Of a stretch of DNA of 64,000 nucleotides, positions 14,191 through 25,274 are shown piece after piece. The notes below the pieces were generated by a model, which was not told the origin of the DNA, did no database searches, and worked only from the letters and a program-made list of their open reading frames with translations. The position numbers and the translations under genes are program-made. The DNA comes from Spongilla lacustris. Taxonomy: Eukaryota > Porifera > Demospongiae > Spongillida > Spongillidae. The stretch spans positions 5,886,622 through 5,950,621 of the forward strand of contig OX442425.1 in NCBI GenBank assembly GCA_949361645.1, given 5' to 3'. Positions within the stretch are counted from its first letter, which is position 1. Each line of letters begins with the position of its first letter.

Positions 14191-16085
14191 GCGTGTGTGT
14201 GTTATGTGTGTGTGTGCGTGTGTGTGGAACAACCTACAAAATAGCATGTGACAGGGTACAAGATTGGTACACCTTTGATCCCATAACATCATGCATGACC
14301 ACTAACTACACAGGGGTTCAAAAACTTCACACTGTTACCATTGTTTGGCACACAGTTGTAGTAAGGCTTCTGAAGCATGTGGGACCTTGGCAGAGGGATA
14401 CAACCCTCCCAGGGGAAGACATGCATTTGAACATTTCGCCGACATCTCTCAAACAAGCTCCTGCCCCTGGAATCTTATGAGATAACACATGTATGAGGTA
14501 ACCCAACAGGCACATGAGGTAACCCAACAGGCACATGAGGTAACCCAACAGGCATCATGAGGTAACCCAACAGGCACATGGGGTAACCCAACAGGCACAT
14601 GAGGTGACCCAACAGGCATCATGAGGTAACCCAACAGGCATCATGAGGTAACCCAACAGGCACATGAGGTAACCCAACAGGCACATGAGGTAACCCAACA
14701 GGCACATGAGGTAACCCAACAGGCACATGAGGTAACCCAACAGGCATCATGAGGTAACCCAACAGGCATCATGCTCAAGCTGAGCATGTATGAAGATGAA
14801 GTGTGCCAAGCACAGGGCCACCAAACAGGGTGATTTACTGCTAGGTGTATGGGATGGACTACCCAGAAGAAGCCACAGCCATTTTCTGAGCAAAGATTGG
14901 TTACACTACCTGGGATTTACCGCCAAGTTTGCAACAGGGGGTGGGTTTTGGAATATATATAATAGGGATTGGCAAAAATTAATGTTTTCCCTCCATACTG
15001 TTATATGGCAAGCCATGAAGTTTTACTAAATGGCATGGACCAGCCGATTAATTAACAGAACGGCAAGTGTCATGGCATGTGTGAGTGAACCAGGGGGATG
15101 TCAAATCAGGGTCAAATCAGGAGATGGGAGCAGTAAATCCCTGACTACATGTAGGCATATGTATGTATAAAGCCTACTAACCCCTAGCTACAGCTTACTA
15201 TGTAGGCATATGTATGTACAAAGCCTACTAACCCTAGCCACAGCTTACTATGTAGGCATATGTATGTACAAAGCCTACTAACCCCTAGCTACAGCTTACT
15301 ATGTAGGCATATGTATGTACAAAGCCTACTAACCCCTAGCTACAGCTTACTATGTAGGCATATGTATGTACAAAGCCTACTAACCCTAGCCACAGCTTAC
15401 TATTTAGGCATATGTATGTACAAAGTCTACTAACCCTAGCTACAGCTTACTATGTAGGCATATATGTATGTACAAAGCCTACTATACCCCTAGCTACAGC
15501 TTACTACCAGTGTGGTCTTCCAATGAACTGCATATCTCACTAGTCAAATATGTGACCCTGTCACAGGATATTACTTCCAATGCAAATGCCTCCCCCAGCA
15601 TGCAAACAGACGCCATGCATGTACACAGTGTACATTTACATGTGCCAAGTGTGGCTTCTGCCAAGGCTACAATTTGATCAAACTGAAGGTACAAATAGCC
15701 TACATGTACTGTAGGTACATTGTGTACCTCCATGTATCTGTAGGTACATGTACATTGTGTACCTCCGTGTACATGTATACACAAGCAAACACCAGGACGA
15801 GGTGAGATTGGGACTGGGGACTAGATGTTATCCCACCTCATCCTCGGTCCCAATACATACATACCTCTTCTGACTCATCCAGTCTCACACAGAACTTCTT
15901 ACACCAGTCGTGAATGTCATCCATCAGACCCAAGGGCAGATCTTGTGATACACCTCCAGGACGAATGTAGGCGGAATGCATCCTGGCTCCAGACACTCTC
16001 TCACAGAACTCCATTAGCTGTAACCCAATCAAGGGAAGCCATACATTGTAATACACTCCATGCCATGTACATGTAGGGGTTTACT

Positions 16086-16166
<81 letters not shown>

Positions 16167-19100
16167 AACACACACACACACAAACACACACACACAAACA
16201 CACACACACACACACACTCACACACACCACACACCTGCAAGGAAACAGCACAACCTAACCAGATCAGCAATGGGAACCATGACTAAGTTACACTTCCTTA
16301 ATTGGGCAATTATATTCAGATCAATCCTGGTGTCCCCTACTATATATGGCAAGGTGCATATTGTATATACACCTGTGGCATGACCCTGTGGTGTACCATT
16401 GATGACCACTAACATGCCCAAAGCTATGACGTACATGTAAACATGTGCATGTAACCACTTTTTACAAATACCCTCCCTATCCCATCCCTCCTCCCATCTC
16501 TCACCTTCTCCCTCTCCTCCATTAGCCACAGGAATGGTGTCAGAGCACCCACATCCATAGCATGCGTGGTTACTGCCATGATATGGTTTGTTATGCGTGC
16601 TATCTCTGCAAACATCACTCTGATGAACTTTGCCCTCTCGGGGATCTGGATGCCCAGCAGCCTTTCCACACCCAGGGCATAGCCCTGCTCCATGGACATA
16701 GTGGCTATATAGTCCAGCCTGTCAAAGTATGGCAGCGCCTGGACAGGGTGAAATGCACCAGGCTTGTCATATTTAATTGCCTCACGTGTTTCTTGCCTTT
16801 ACGTGGGGATACATGTACTAATATCTGACGACTTTTTATTATCATTTTCGCTTCAAATAAACAAAAGTTAAAAATGAATAAAGAACGTCGATTGTATCAA
16901 TGCATTCGCTGGTTGTTAGGACCTATACATTTTTCGTACAAACCACAAGAAGCCCGGCTAGCTCAGTCGGTAGAGCATGAGACTCTTAATCTCAGGGTCG
17001 TGGGTTCGAGCCCCACGTTGGGCGCTACTTTTTTTTTTTCTTCTTATTTTATTGCTCTCGGTTGCTCTCTTTTTTTTTTTTTTTTTTTTTTTTTAAATAC
17101 ATGTACAAAATCACCCTTGACACATACATACGCAGTGTTAAAAAAAAAAAAAAAAAAACATGCAACCTTCTCCTTTCAAATTTCCACATCTGTGCTTTTA
17201 TTTTCGCTGCCATGAGTAAAACGTTTTTAGAGGAGGTGTGCAATTATTGATCAATTCTTTTCATTGTGTTATCCATTAAGGAGATACAGTTCCACTCTGC
17301 TTGAGAATTTCATGCCAATGACATAGTCACCTGCCTCCCATACTTAAGTTGGATGCGGTTTGGCATGAAGATGTACATGCGGTGCATGTTCAGGTACTTT
17401 GCACAGCTGTGATATTCAAATCAACAATCCAAAACTCCTCTACGAACACACTGAATTTGGAAGAAAAAATTAAACTTCAAAAGCGTATAACTTGAAAAGG
17501 ACATGGAGAGAAACCCATATAGTGACATCCGGTGGTTACGACCTATAAATCATATAAACCACAAGAAGCCCGGCTAGCTCAGTCGGTAGAGCATGAGACT
17601 CTTAATCTCAGGGTCGTGGGTTCGAGCCCCACGTTGGGCGCTACTTTTTCTTTCTTTTTTTTTTTAACCTGAATTGTTATTTACAAAAACACCTTTTAAT
17701 GTTTACTTATTTAAAAGGATGGCCATCCTTAAATAAGGATGATGACCACTTTCTAAGAGAATGATGCACACTTGGTGCTTTATTTTAGATTTGTGATTAA
17801 CTAGATTCAAGATAAGGCAGATAAGCGTTACTGCCGGATCACAACAGGTTTGACTTGCTCAAAAACCGGTATTACAGTCTCGTTATGGCGAAGCCGCCAT
17901 TTGCCGTTGGCGATATAGTAGTGTCTGTGAGCCAATTAACTCAAATCGAAGGAAGGGCAGGTTTCTGAATGCTGAAGTAGTAGAATGTAGACTGTCAGAA
18001 TCAGATGGAGCCATCTGTGAAACAATATCCACGGCAATACGCTGGCTCACGACTCATGATCACGTACGTACCGGACCGCGCGGCCAGTGTCATACACTCA
18101 AAAGTGTCAAGCTATAGCTAAGCAACCCTGCTTAGTGAAAACGACGGATGTAATTCCTCAGTATGGATGGGACTTCATGTAGGCGGGCCACTAGGCCTAT
18201 ATATACATGTGTAGCTAGGTGACCGTACTGAATTCCGTAATTCCGTAATCTATGGCGGCAGCAACAGTAGGCCTAGGCAATGACTTCGTCCCCTCGAGTC
18301 TGATTAATTGGGGCTAAGAATTGGCAACGCTTCCTACATCTCCCGTAAACCCCCCCCCACATCCACCATTGTACATGCCCAGGTACTGTATGCATGAAAT
18401 GATAGGAATAGAAAGCACACTCAGTCTGTTCAATGCTGGTCTCAGTGAGGCTATAGGGATACATCCACGCTGGCGTTTGACCAGAAGACAGCATCTACAT
18501 TGATCAGTAAACGTACGCGTCATTATACAAACGCTTGATATTAATTTTGAAGTGTTATGATATAAATGCTCATAACTTATTAACCACAAGTTATTTTTTC
18601 AACGAATCAGGTTGTGAGTATAGCTGGGTTAACTGACTATCAGAGAAAATCAAGAGTTTTAAAACCACTATGGTTTTTGAGGTCAAGAACCTCTACTGTT
18701 GTGATCCTTATTTAAGGATGGTGTCAATCCTTAAATAAGGATGTGCCACTTCATCCCTGTTTTAAAATATGGACATTGATCATATTGACATCATTTACAG
18801 TTTTTTATGTAGGCTAATCAGTATACAATTGACCAATAGCATTTATATTATCTAATTTGCTTGGTTAGCAAAAGTATGCAATGCAAAAGATGATCCTTAT
18901 TTAAGGATAATGACATCCTTAAATAAGGATTTTTCCCTGGAGATTAAACATTAAAAAGCTTTACAAACCAACAATTATTTTCACAACCCTAAAACCTTTT
19001 CCTTTCAATTTTCATACACATACATACACGTGCAATTCAATTTTCATTGCCATGAGTAAAACACTTTACTAACCCACTGGGTTAGCTATCCAAATATATC

Positions 19101-22100
19101 TAAGAGTGTTGAAAGTAATATTTATTCCCAGCACCGCTTATATAAAGACAAACTAATACAAAAGTTGTGACATAAAGCTACAACATTGTATCCGTCTCTT
19201 TGGTGAAATGGTTTGAAATGACTCTAGCTGTAATGTTTCCATTCCTCTCGACTAGGTCATACCAAGGAATTCCACACTGTACATTCTAAATTTGTGTCTT
19301 ACGACCAGCAGAGCAAGTAATACACAATATGTAGCTGCCACAATGACCAGGGTGTACTGACCAGACCAAGTAGGTCCAAGGCCACCTTGAATTTCCAATA
19401 TGCAAGATAACTTACTGTACACTATTTGATAGCATTTCCTGTCTTCAATACTGTTTTGAATTACCAAGATAAAGATAAAATTCAAATGTGTCCTCTCTAA
19501 AATCCTATTTGTTGCATTTTGGTGCATCCAGAACATCTTTCTGATTCATTTTAGCTTGTTTCTTATCATGTTACGGGCTTTTGAAGTTTTAAATTCTTTT
19601 TTTCTATGGCTTGTGCCAACGATACATAAACCACAAGCCTTAGAACTTCAAAAGCATATAACTTGATAAGGAAACATGTGCCCAAAAAAGGATTATGTAG
19701 AGAAAACTTCAATGCAGGAGGAAATGAGTTGTAAACATTGAATTAATAATACATACAACTCGAAATAGTAAATTGTGTACAATTTTCCATCTCTAAATGT
19801 TGGAATGTTCAGAAAATGCTATACATCATTATGCGGAGCATCTTTTATGCTTTGTACTATAGTCTTCGTTTAGGTATACATGTAATTCACTTTACTGCCT
19901 TTATGCTACCCAGCACTAAAACCTGTCGAATCCGTGCGAAAACAAAAAGAAAAAAAAATGAAACTAAACTTCGGTCGAAACTCAAAAAATAAAAATAAAT
20001 GATATAAAAAAGCGCCCAACGTGGGGCTCGAACCCACGACCCTGAGATTAAGAGTCTCATGCTCTACCGACTGAGCTAGCCGGGCGAAGTGGTAAACTCA
20101 AGACAACATTCGTGTACTAATCTTGTCTAGTCAAGATAGATCTATTGTAAAATAGCGGCAACGTTTATGTGTATCTCTGACCCTTTACTACCTCAACTCC
20201 AGAACCTTAGTCTTCTTGAAGCTTCTCATATGTTAAAAGTGCTCAGTCCATTGGTCAGGGCTAAACAATGCATATCCTGCTTTTTGGAGTGTGTAGTTCA
20301 CCCCTGATGAAATCAAAGTATCACCTCCCAGCCATGGCATACTGAGTGCCATGCATGCCAGCATAAGCTTACACTTATACACATGCACGAGCATGCAACC
20401 ACACCTGTATGTATGTCTTATACTCGATAAGCTTCTCTGTTCCTCTGTGTAGAAGGCCGATGTGTGGATCACTTCGCTCCACCGTCTAAAAATAAATAAG
20501 ACGTCAATGCACACCCCTATTCAATGCACACCCCTATTCAATGCACAACCCTATTCAATGCACAACCCTATTCAATGCACACCACCCCTATTCAGTGCAG
20601 ACCCCTATTCAATGCAGACCTCTATTCAATGCACCCCCATATAACTCCACACACAATGTTTAATGCATCAGAAGCAGAGGACAGTGCAGCTCTCAGAAAA
20701 TCAAAAAAACTACAAGTTCTTTGGACATAATCCCACACATGTATATGAAAGTACAGTTGCATGGACACACAACTACATTTATGTACACAGGACAATAATG
20801 CACTAAAATGTACACACACACATTTAACATGACACATATTTACAAATACACAAATGTATGTATGCCTCAGGGATTGGCAGTATAGAAGCAAATTACTTGG
20901 CGGTATAGAAGCAAATTGATGGTACGCGTATGAGCACTCGCTCAAAATAATTCCTACATTTTTGCATACAAGAATGATAGGATACAAATACTGTTGAACT
21001 CCTGAGCTAACTCCTCTAATGTAAGACTTACCATACCCTTACCATCAACTTTATTTCCTTGCCTTTTATACCACTACCACTGACACATATATGCATTTCA
21101 TCAAGGGAATGACTTTGTTGTACATGTAAACTATATAACAATGCCTGCCACATCCTCTTCCTTCCCAGTTGTTATGCGTGATATTGAGCGTTACCATGCG
21201 CAATTGATTGGATATCACTGCCAACACTAGTCATTCACCTTACTATAAGTGATGGGTGTGATTAATAATGGCCTGGGGACCATTCAAATGATTTTGACAG
21301 TAGCCACCTTACGACATACCCAATCAAAAAAATCAGTTGTGACCCTTATCACGTGCTCTAGTCTTTGGTAGCAGGCCTTCTGCACAGACAAGCTCAGAAT
21401 AGGAACACAAATAGGATTGTTCCCAAACTTGGGCAAAAGCAAATCATTTTCATGTCTACTTGGCTTTCCTACAATCGCTGCAATGTTACAAGAAGATATA
21501 CAACCACCTACAGGTAAGATGTAGATGTGCCTCTAAGCTAAGTGCCATGGCAACAGTATCGTAACGTTCCAGACCTCCGATATGTTGGGCCAGTCCTCCA
21601 GGGATCGCGATGGGTGGTCAGGGCCACGCCCCTTTCAATTGAGGATGTGGCTTCTACCAACTGTGGGCATGCTGACTGACCCAGCCATGTAACCCATTCC
21701 CATTTAGAGGTAACAGAGTAAGTAAGAAGGAAATGCCCAGTGCCATTTGTACTCGAATACCAGGGATGTACCGCTCCCACCCCTGGCCCACCCCTGGTTT
21801 GCCCCTGATTTGACAAACCCACCCTCTGGTTTACACGTGCCATGACACTTGCCATTCTGTTAATTCATCAGGCTGGTCCATGCCATTTAGCAAGGCCATA
21901 ATTTAACAGTATAGAGGGAAGACGTTTCTTTTTGCCCACACCCTATATTTATATATATCCTGAAACCCACCCACCCCCCTGTTGCGCACTTGGCAGTAAA
22001 TCCCTGAATACAGTTGCCAATATGGCTGAGCAAACACAGCTGCTGTCAGCATAATGCACTGCACACACTAGTTAACTGCATTTAGCTACCTTAAACAACA

Positions 22101-24075
22101 CTCGATTTTTTTTCTCCAAGGCTGTGTGCCAAGATGATTTGAAGCAACTGATCGAGATATTTCCATTAACCACACCCTTGAGATCCTATTAACCACACCC
22201 ATGACATCACCCCTAAACAATGCTGCTTTGATAAACAACAGCAGACATCTCACCTCTCCATCAATCTGCATCACCAACCTCAGCACGCCGTGGGCTGCAG
22301 GGTGCTGGGGACCAAAGTTTATGGTTGTACTGGTCACATACTTATCGGTGACCCGCTCTGCAAGGAATGTACAAAATTGCACTCTAAATAAGAGTAGTCA
22401 ATATACAAGTCGATATAACATATTATATTTTAAACACACTGCAAGCTCAAAATGTGAGGCAGCTTGACATGTAAAAATGTGCTTTTTTTTTGCTAAAAAG
22501 TGACTGCACTGCTACATAATAGCAGATCTCTGAATAATAATTATGTTCCCCATGTTATGTTCCTCATGTTATGTTCCCCATGTTATGTTCCCCATGTTAT
22601 GTTCCTCATGTTATGTTCCCCATGTTATGTTCCCCATGTTATGTTCCTCATGTTATGTTCCTCATGTTATGTTCCCCATGTTATGTTCCCCATGTTATGT
22701 TCCCCATGTTATGTTCCCCATGTTATGTTCCCCATGTTATGCTCCCCATGTTATGTTGCCCATGTTATGCTCCCCATGTTATGTTCCCCATGTTATGTTC
22801 CCCATGTTATGTTCCCCATGTTATGTTCCCCATGTTATGTTCCCCATGTTATGTTCCCCATGTTATGTTCCCCATGTTATGTTCCTCATGTTATGTTCCC
22901 CATGTTATGTTCCCCATGTTATGCTCCCCATGTTATGCTTCCCATGTTATGCTCCCCATGTTATGTTCCCCATGTTATGCTCCCCATGTTATGTTCCCCA
23001 TGTTATGTTCCTCATGTTATGTTCCCCATGTTATGCTCCCCCATGTTATGTTCCCCATGTTATGTTCCCCATGTTATGCTCCCCCATGTTATGCTCCCCA
23101 TGTTATGTTCCCCATGTTATGTTATGTTCCCCATGTTATGCTCCCCATGTTATGTTCCCCATGTTATGCTCCCCCATGTTATGTTCCTACATATCTACAG
23201 TACTCATATAGGTGTATGAAATCCCCAGGTCCAGGTACAGGTACTTTAACGAAAGGCTCCGGTTGTGTGCACAGCTTACGATCAACGTCCCACAGCTTGG
23301 AGTCATCATTTGGGTACAGCACGTTGCCCGTCATGGTCCCCAGCTTGCCAGGCAGCTTCATGGGCTCCAGCTCCTCAGCATTGTACCAGCGGCCATGCTT
23401 TTCATGAGGGGCATCTCCTGATGACGACCACCTGAGATGAAAGTGAAGCTAACTGAAAGTGTAGCTAACTCACAGCCAACACTTGCAGCAAACAATGCAC
23501 ACAGAACAATACAGAAATGCCCTCACTTTCACTTGTACAAAAGCCATCGCATACAAACAGGTACCCACCACGACGATCACATACAATTTCCATGCACCCA
23601 CATACATGCACATGCAACCAAGCACAGAACACCCACACGTGCACACAACACTTACATGTACACACGTATAACAATCTCAAACAAGACTCGCACATTTACA
23701 TATACACGTACACACAACCACATGACAAACACAAGATATGCACACAGCACACAATACCCACATATGCATAACATTCACATATGCACATATGCACACAACA
23801 CCCACCTATGCACACAACACCACACAACACCCACATATACACAACATCCACATATGCACAACACCCACATATGCACTAACACACAAACATACATCTAGAC
23901 AACACATACATGTACAAGACTTCACACACTACAAGCCCGCATGACAACACACCACACAAACATCATACACAACACGAGACATTGACCTCAAGAAAGTATT
24001 GGGGCAAACTACTCTAAATATTGGTGCACACTCACATAACTACAGCAGTCACGAGCATTCACACCCACTACGCGC

Positions 24076-24107
<32 letters not shown>

Positions 24108-24314
24108 GCATCGTTACACGTGCAAGACGCACATAACACAAACGCACAACACAGATACACACATATACAAACAACACATGTGTTATAACGATCGAATGCT
24201 TGGCTTTGCTTGCCTTTTAATGGTTTCATATCCACTTCTTGCACTCGGCCGTGCCCGAATGTTGGACAACGTCCGTTCGAGTGACAACAGACGCAAACAC
24301 CTACCCAAGGACAT
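12394..24314 (-). CDS. NDUFS2: NADH:ubiquinone oxidoreductase 49 kDa core subunit (complex I), 12 coding exons
   Basis: This is a core subunit of the peripheral arm of mitochondrial complex I and forms much of the quinone site. Coding exons, 5' to 3', are 24214-24314, 23245-23431, 22254-22355, 20405-20485, 16505-16738, 15865-16017, 13851-14056, 12905-13034, 12752-12847, 12605-12688, 12491-12548 and 12394-12431. They total 1,470 bases (489 residues plus stop); the human protein has 463. All splice phases agree. Family signatures are [18 protein letters not shown] (exon 3), [10 protein letters not shown] (exon 5, quinone-site Tyr), [16 protein letters not shown] (exon 5), [15 protein letters not shown] (exon 6) and the terminal VVFGEVDR. 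The start gives an Arg/Ser/Leu-rich N-terminus almost without acidic residues, as expected of a mitochondrial targeting peptide. Intron 1 appears to use a GC donor. The junction between exons 2 and 3 could shift by 6 bases. Family assignment is certain; the first exon is inferred from phase and composition. Confidence 0.95.
13097..13169. repeat. (CA)n microsatellite in NDUFS2 intron 7
   Basis: Alternating CA runs without interruption for about 70 bases, starting some 60 bases upstream of exon 8 on the transcribed strand. Looser CA-rich sequence continues to about 13,252. Confidence 0.9.
14124..14226. repeat. (GT)n microsatellite in NDUFS2 intron 6
   Basis: GT repeats dominate, with a few GC interruptions after 14,185. 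Confidence 0.9.
14489..14772. repeat. ~20-bp minisatellite, about 14 copies
   Basis: The unit catgaggtaacccaacaggc repeats head to tail; some copies carry an extra 'at' (gcatcatgagg). It lies in NDUFS2 intron 6. Frames through it encode only repeat peptides. Confidence 0.92.
15140..15510. repeat. ~54-60-bp tandem repeat, about 7 copies
   Basis: Each unit carries tatgtaggcatatgtatgta followed by caaagcctactaacc and ctagctacagcttac. Copies differ by single bases, such as tagctac versus tagccac. It lies in NDUFS2 intron 6. Confidence 0.9.
16089..16217. repeat. (CA)n / CAAACA compound microsatellite
   Basis: A pure CA run is followed by CA interrupted by AAACA. It lies in NDUFS2 intron 5, about 70 bases upstream of exon 6 on the transcribed strand. 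Confidence 0.9.
16952..17024 (+). tRNA. tRNA-Lys (anticodon CTT), copy 1
   Basis: This 73-nt cloverleaf has acceptor arms GCCCGGC and GTTGGGC with discriminator G. The D-arm contains AGCTCAGTCGGTAGAGC, the anticodon stem is TGAGA/TCTCA with loop CTCTTAA, and the T-arm contains GGTTCGAGCCCC. A run of T starting 5 bases downstream fits a Pol III terminator. It lies in NDUFS2 intron 4, antisense to that gene. Confidence 0.96.
17025..17160. repeat. T-rich and A-rich homopolymer tracts downstream of tRNA copy 1
   Basis: Runs of T at about 17,030-17,039 and 17,071-17,094 and of A at about 17,140-17,158 separate the two plus-strand tRNA-Lys copies. The first T run is the likely Pol III stop. Confidence 0.85.
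17568..17640 (+). tRNA. tRNA-Lys (anticodon CTT), copy 2
   Basis: The gene body is identical to copy 1, 616 bases downstream in the same orientation. The 5' flank is also partly duplicated (both copies have an acctata phrase and accacaaga just before the gene), so the duplication unit included flanking DNA. A T-run follows. A tataaa element lies about 10 bases upstream. Confidence 0.96.
17706..17741. repeat. Partial copy of the ATCCTTA hairpin
   Basis: The sequence aaaaggatggccatcctt can pair with itself and is followed by aaataaggatgatg. This matches one arm of the two full hairpins at 18,704 and 18,893. Confidence 0.6.
18704..18742. repeat. Inverted-repeat hairpin, copy A
   Basis: The arm ATCCTTATTTAAGGAT is followed by a 7-base spacer and its exact reverse complement ATCCTTAAATAAGGAT. 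Each arm is itself nearly palindromic. Confidence 0.85.
18893..18930. repeat. Inverted-repeat hairpin, copy B
   Basis: The same two 16-base arms recur about 190 bases from copy A with a different 6-base spacer (aatgac). Confidence 0.85.
20013..20085 (-). tRNA. tRNA-Lys (anticodon CTT), copy 3, inverted
   Basis: This is the exact reverse complement of the other two gene bodies, 2.4 kb downstream of copy 2. On the minus strand it is followed by a run of T. It lies in the same NDUFS2 intron but in the same orientation as NDUFS2. Confidence 0.96.
20508..20640. repeat. ~17-bp tandem repeat
   Basis: The unit acccctattcaatgcac repeats about seven times with small changes (acaacc, agacctc). It lies in NDUFS2 intron 3, just upstream of exon 4 on the transcribed strand. 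Confidence 0.85.
22543..23189. repeat. 14-bp minisatellite, about 46 copies
   Basis: The unit is ccccatgttatgtt. Variants change the last T to C (ctccccatgttatg) or the C run (cctc, cccc, ccccc). It fills most of NDUFS2 intron 2. Because 14 is not a multiple of 3 and the unit has no stop in any plus frame, long repetitive open frames appear in all three plus frames; these are not genes. Confidence 0.95.
24077..24108. repeat. (CA)n microsatellite
   Basis: A short pure CA run within a CA-rich stretch (23,580-24,170) in NDUFS2 intron 1. Confidence 0.85.
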
Positions 24315-24352
24315 CCCGCTTTTGAAGTGGTCTCGTACCCGGACCGGTAGGA

Positions 24353-24370
24353 TAACATCACGTGATGTTA
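24353..24370. promoter_or_regulatory. 18-bp perfect palindrome with an E-box core
   Basis: TAACATCACGTGATGTTA is its own reverse complement and centres on CACGTG, the canonical E-box bound by bHLH-type factors. It lies 39 bases upstream of the proposed NDUFS2 start codon, where a proximal promoter or 5' UTR is expected. The factor is not known. Confidence 0.5.
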
Positions 24371-25274
24371 CAACCCGGTTGCAATGTTGACTTTTTTTTT
24401 TTTAAAAGAACAGTTAAAATCGAAGGCGTGTCGAATGCTTGTACACTTATGTATCTATATGTAGCCTATATGTAATGGCCTAGGATTTTGGCTAACGTAA
24501 CAGGATATTCCGTGATCATAGCCAAAATAAATTAAATAGAATATTCGAATAACATTTACGACAGACAGAAAAAATGCTAATGAATGATTGTAGGAAGGCA
24601 TGCTCCATCCCTCAGACACAAGCTTGGTGCTTGAACCAGGGCAAAAAAGAGTTGTGCTCAAACATATTTCAGGATACAATTTGTCCCACTTGGCTGATAT
24701 GCAGGTGGCTACATACTTCGCAAAATGTTCTGCCTCGATCTCTGTGGAGAAGCCCATGAACAGATTTAGATCAACTGCTTTTAATACAGTTTCTTCTTTT
24801 CTAGAACCCCTGATTCAGAATTGATTCGCACTTTACACGTAAAGGTTTTATTACGTAAAGTTTTTAAGCACTTTTATTTGCTTTACGTAAAGTGGATGCG
24901 TATTACGGTATTCAAATGAGAGCTGATATAATTATTCATAAGTGGGTGTGGCAAATAGGAGGCGCACGTGATCGCTTATTTGATCTGGTTACAGGGGCGG
25001 ATACATGATTTCATGGCAGTAATAGTCCCGAAGTTTTGCTTTTCATCAGAAAAGTATAACATAATACTGGGGTATGCCACACCCATGTTACCGTAAAGTA
25101 AACTGTCAACAGTAGATGGTACACCTCTGTCAATATAATGACTAAATGTACATAGCTCAGTCATTGAATCTAATTTTGGGTAGCCCTATGTAAACTTCAA
25201 GTTTATACCAGAGGCTTGGCACGAGATCGCTAATATCAACCGCACACTTATACGGCTTCTCATTTGCACAAGTC
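24371..25274. other. Shared upstream region of NDUFS2 and the 7TM receptor
   Basis: The region separates the two head-to-head genes. It holds a minus-strand open stretch at about 24,540-24,780 with ordinary composition (phrase AEHFAKYVATCISAKWDKLY) that I cannot assign. An inverted repeat of tttacgtaaagt-like words lies near 24,833-24,900. No TATA box can be assigned with confidence. Confidence 0.5.

Noticed and set aside
22500..23407. Long plus-strand frames of 220-280 codons rich in [11 protein letters not shown]
   Set aside because: They are the 14-bp minisatellite read in three frames. The unit lacks stops and 14 is not a multiple of 3, so all frames give the same repeat peptide.
24990..25005. 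Sequence ttacaggggcggata resembling a common hAT terminal motif
   Set aside because: No matching inverted end was found within several kilobases, so a transposon end cannot be supported.
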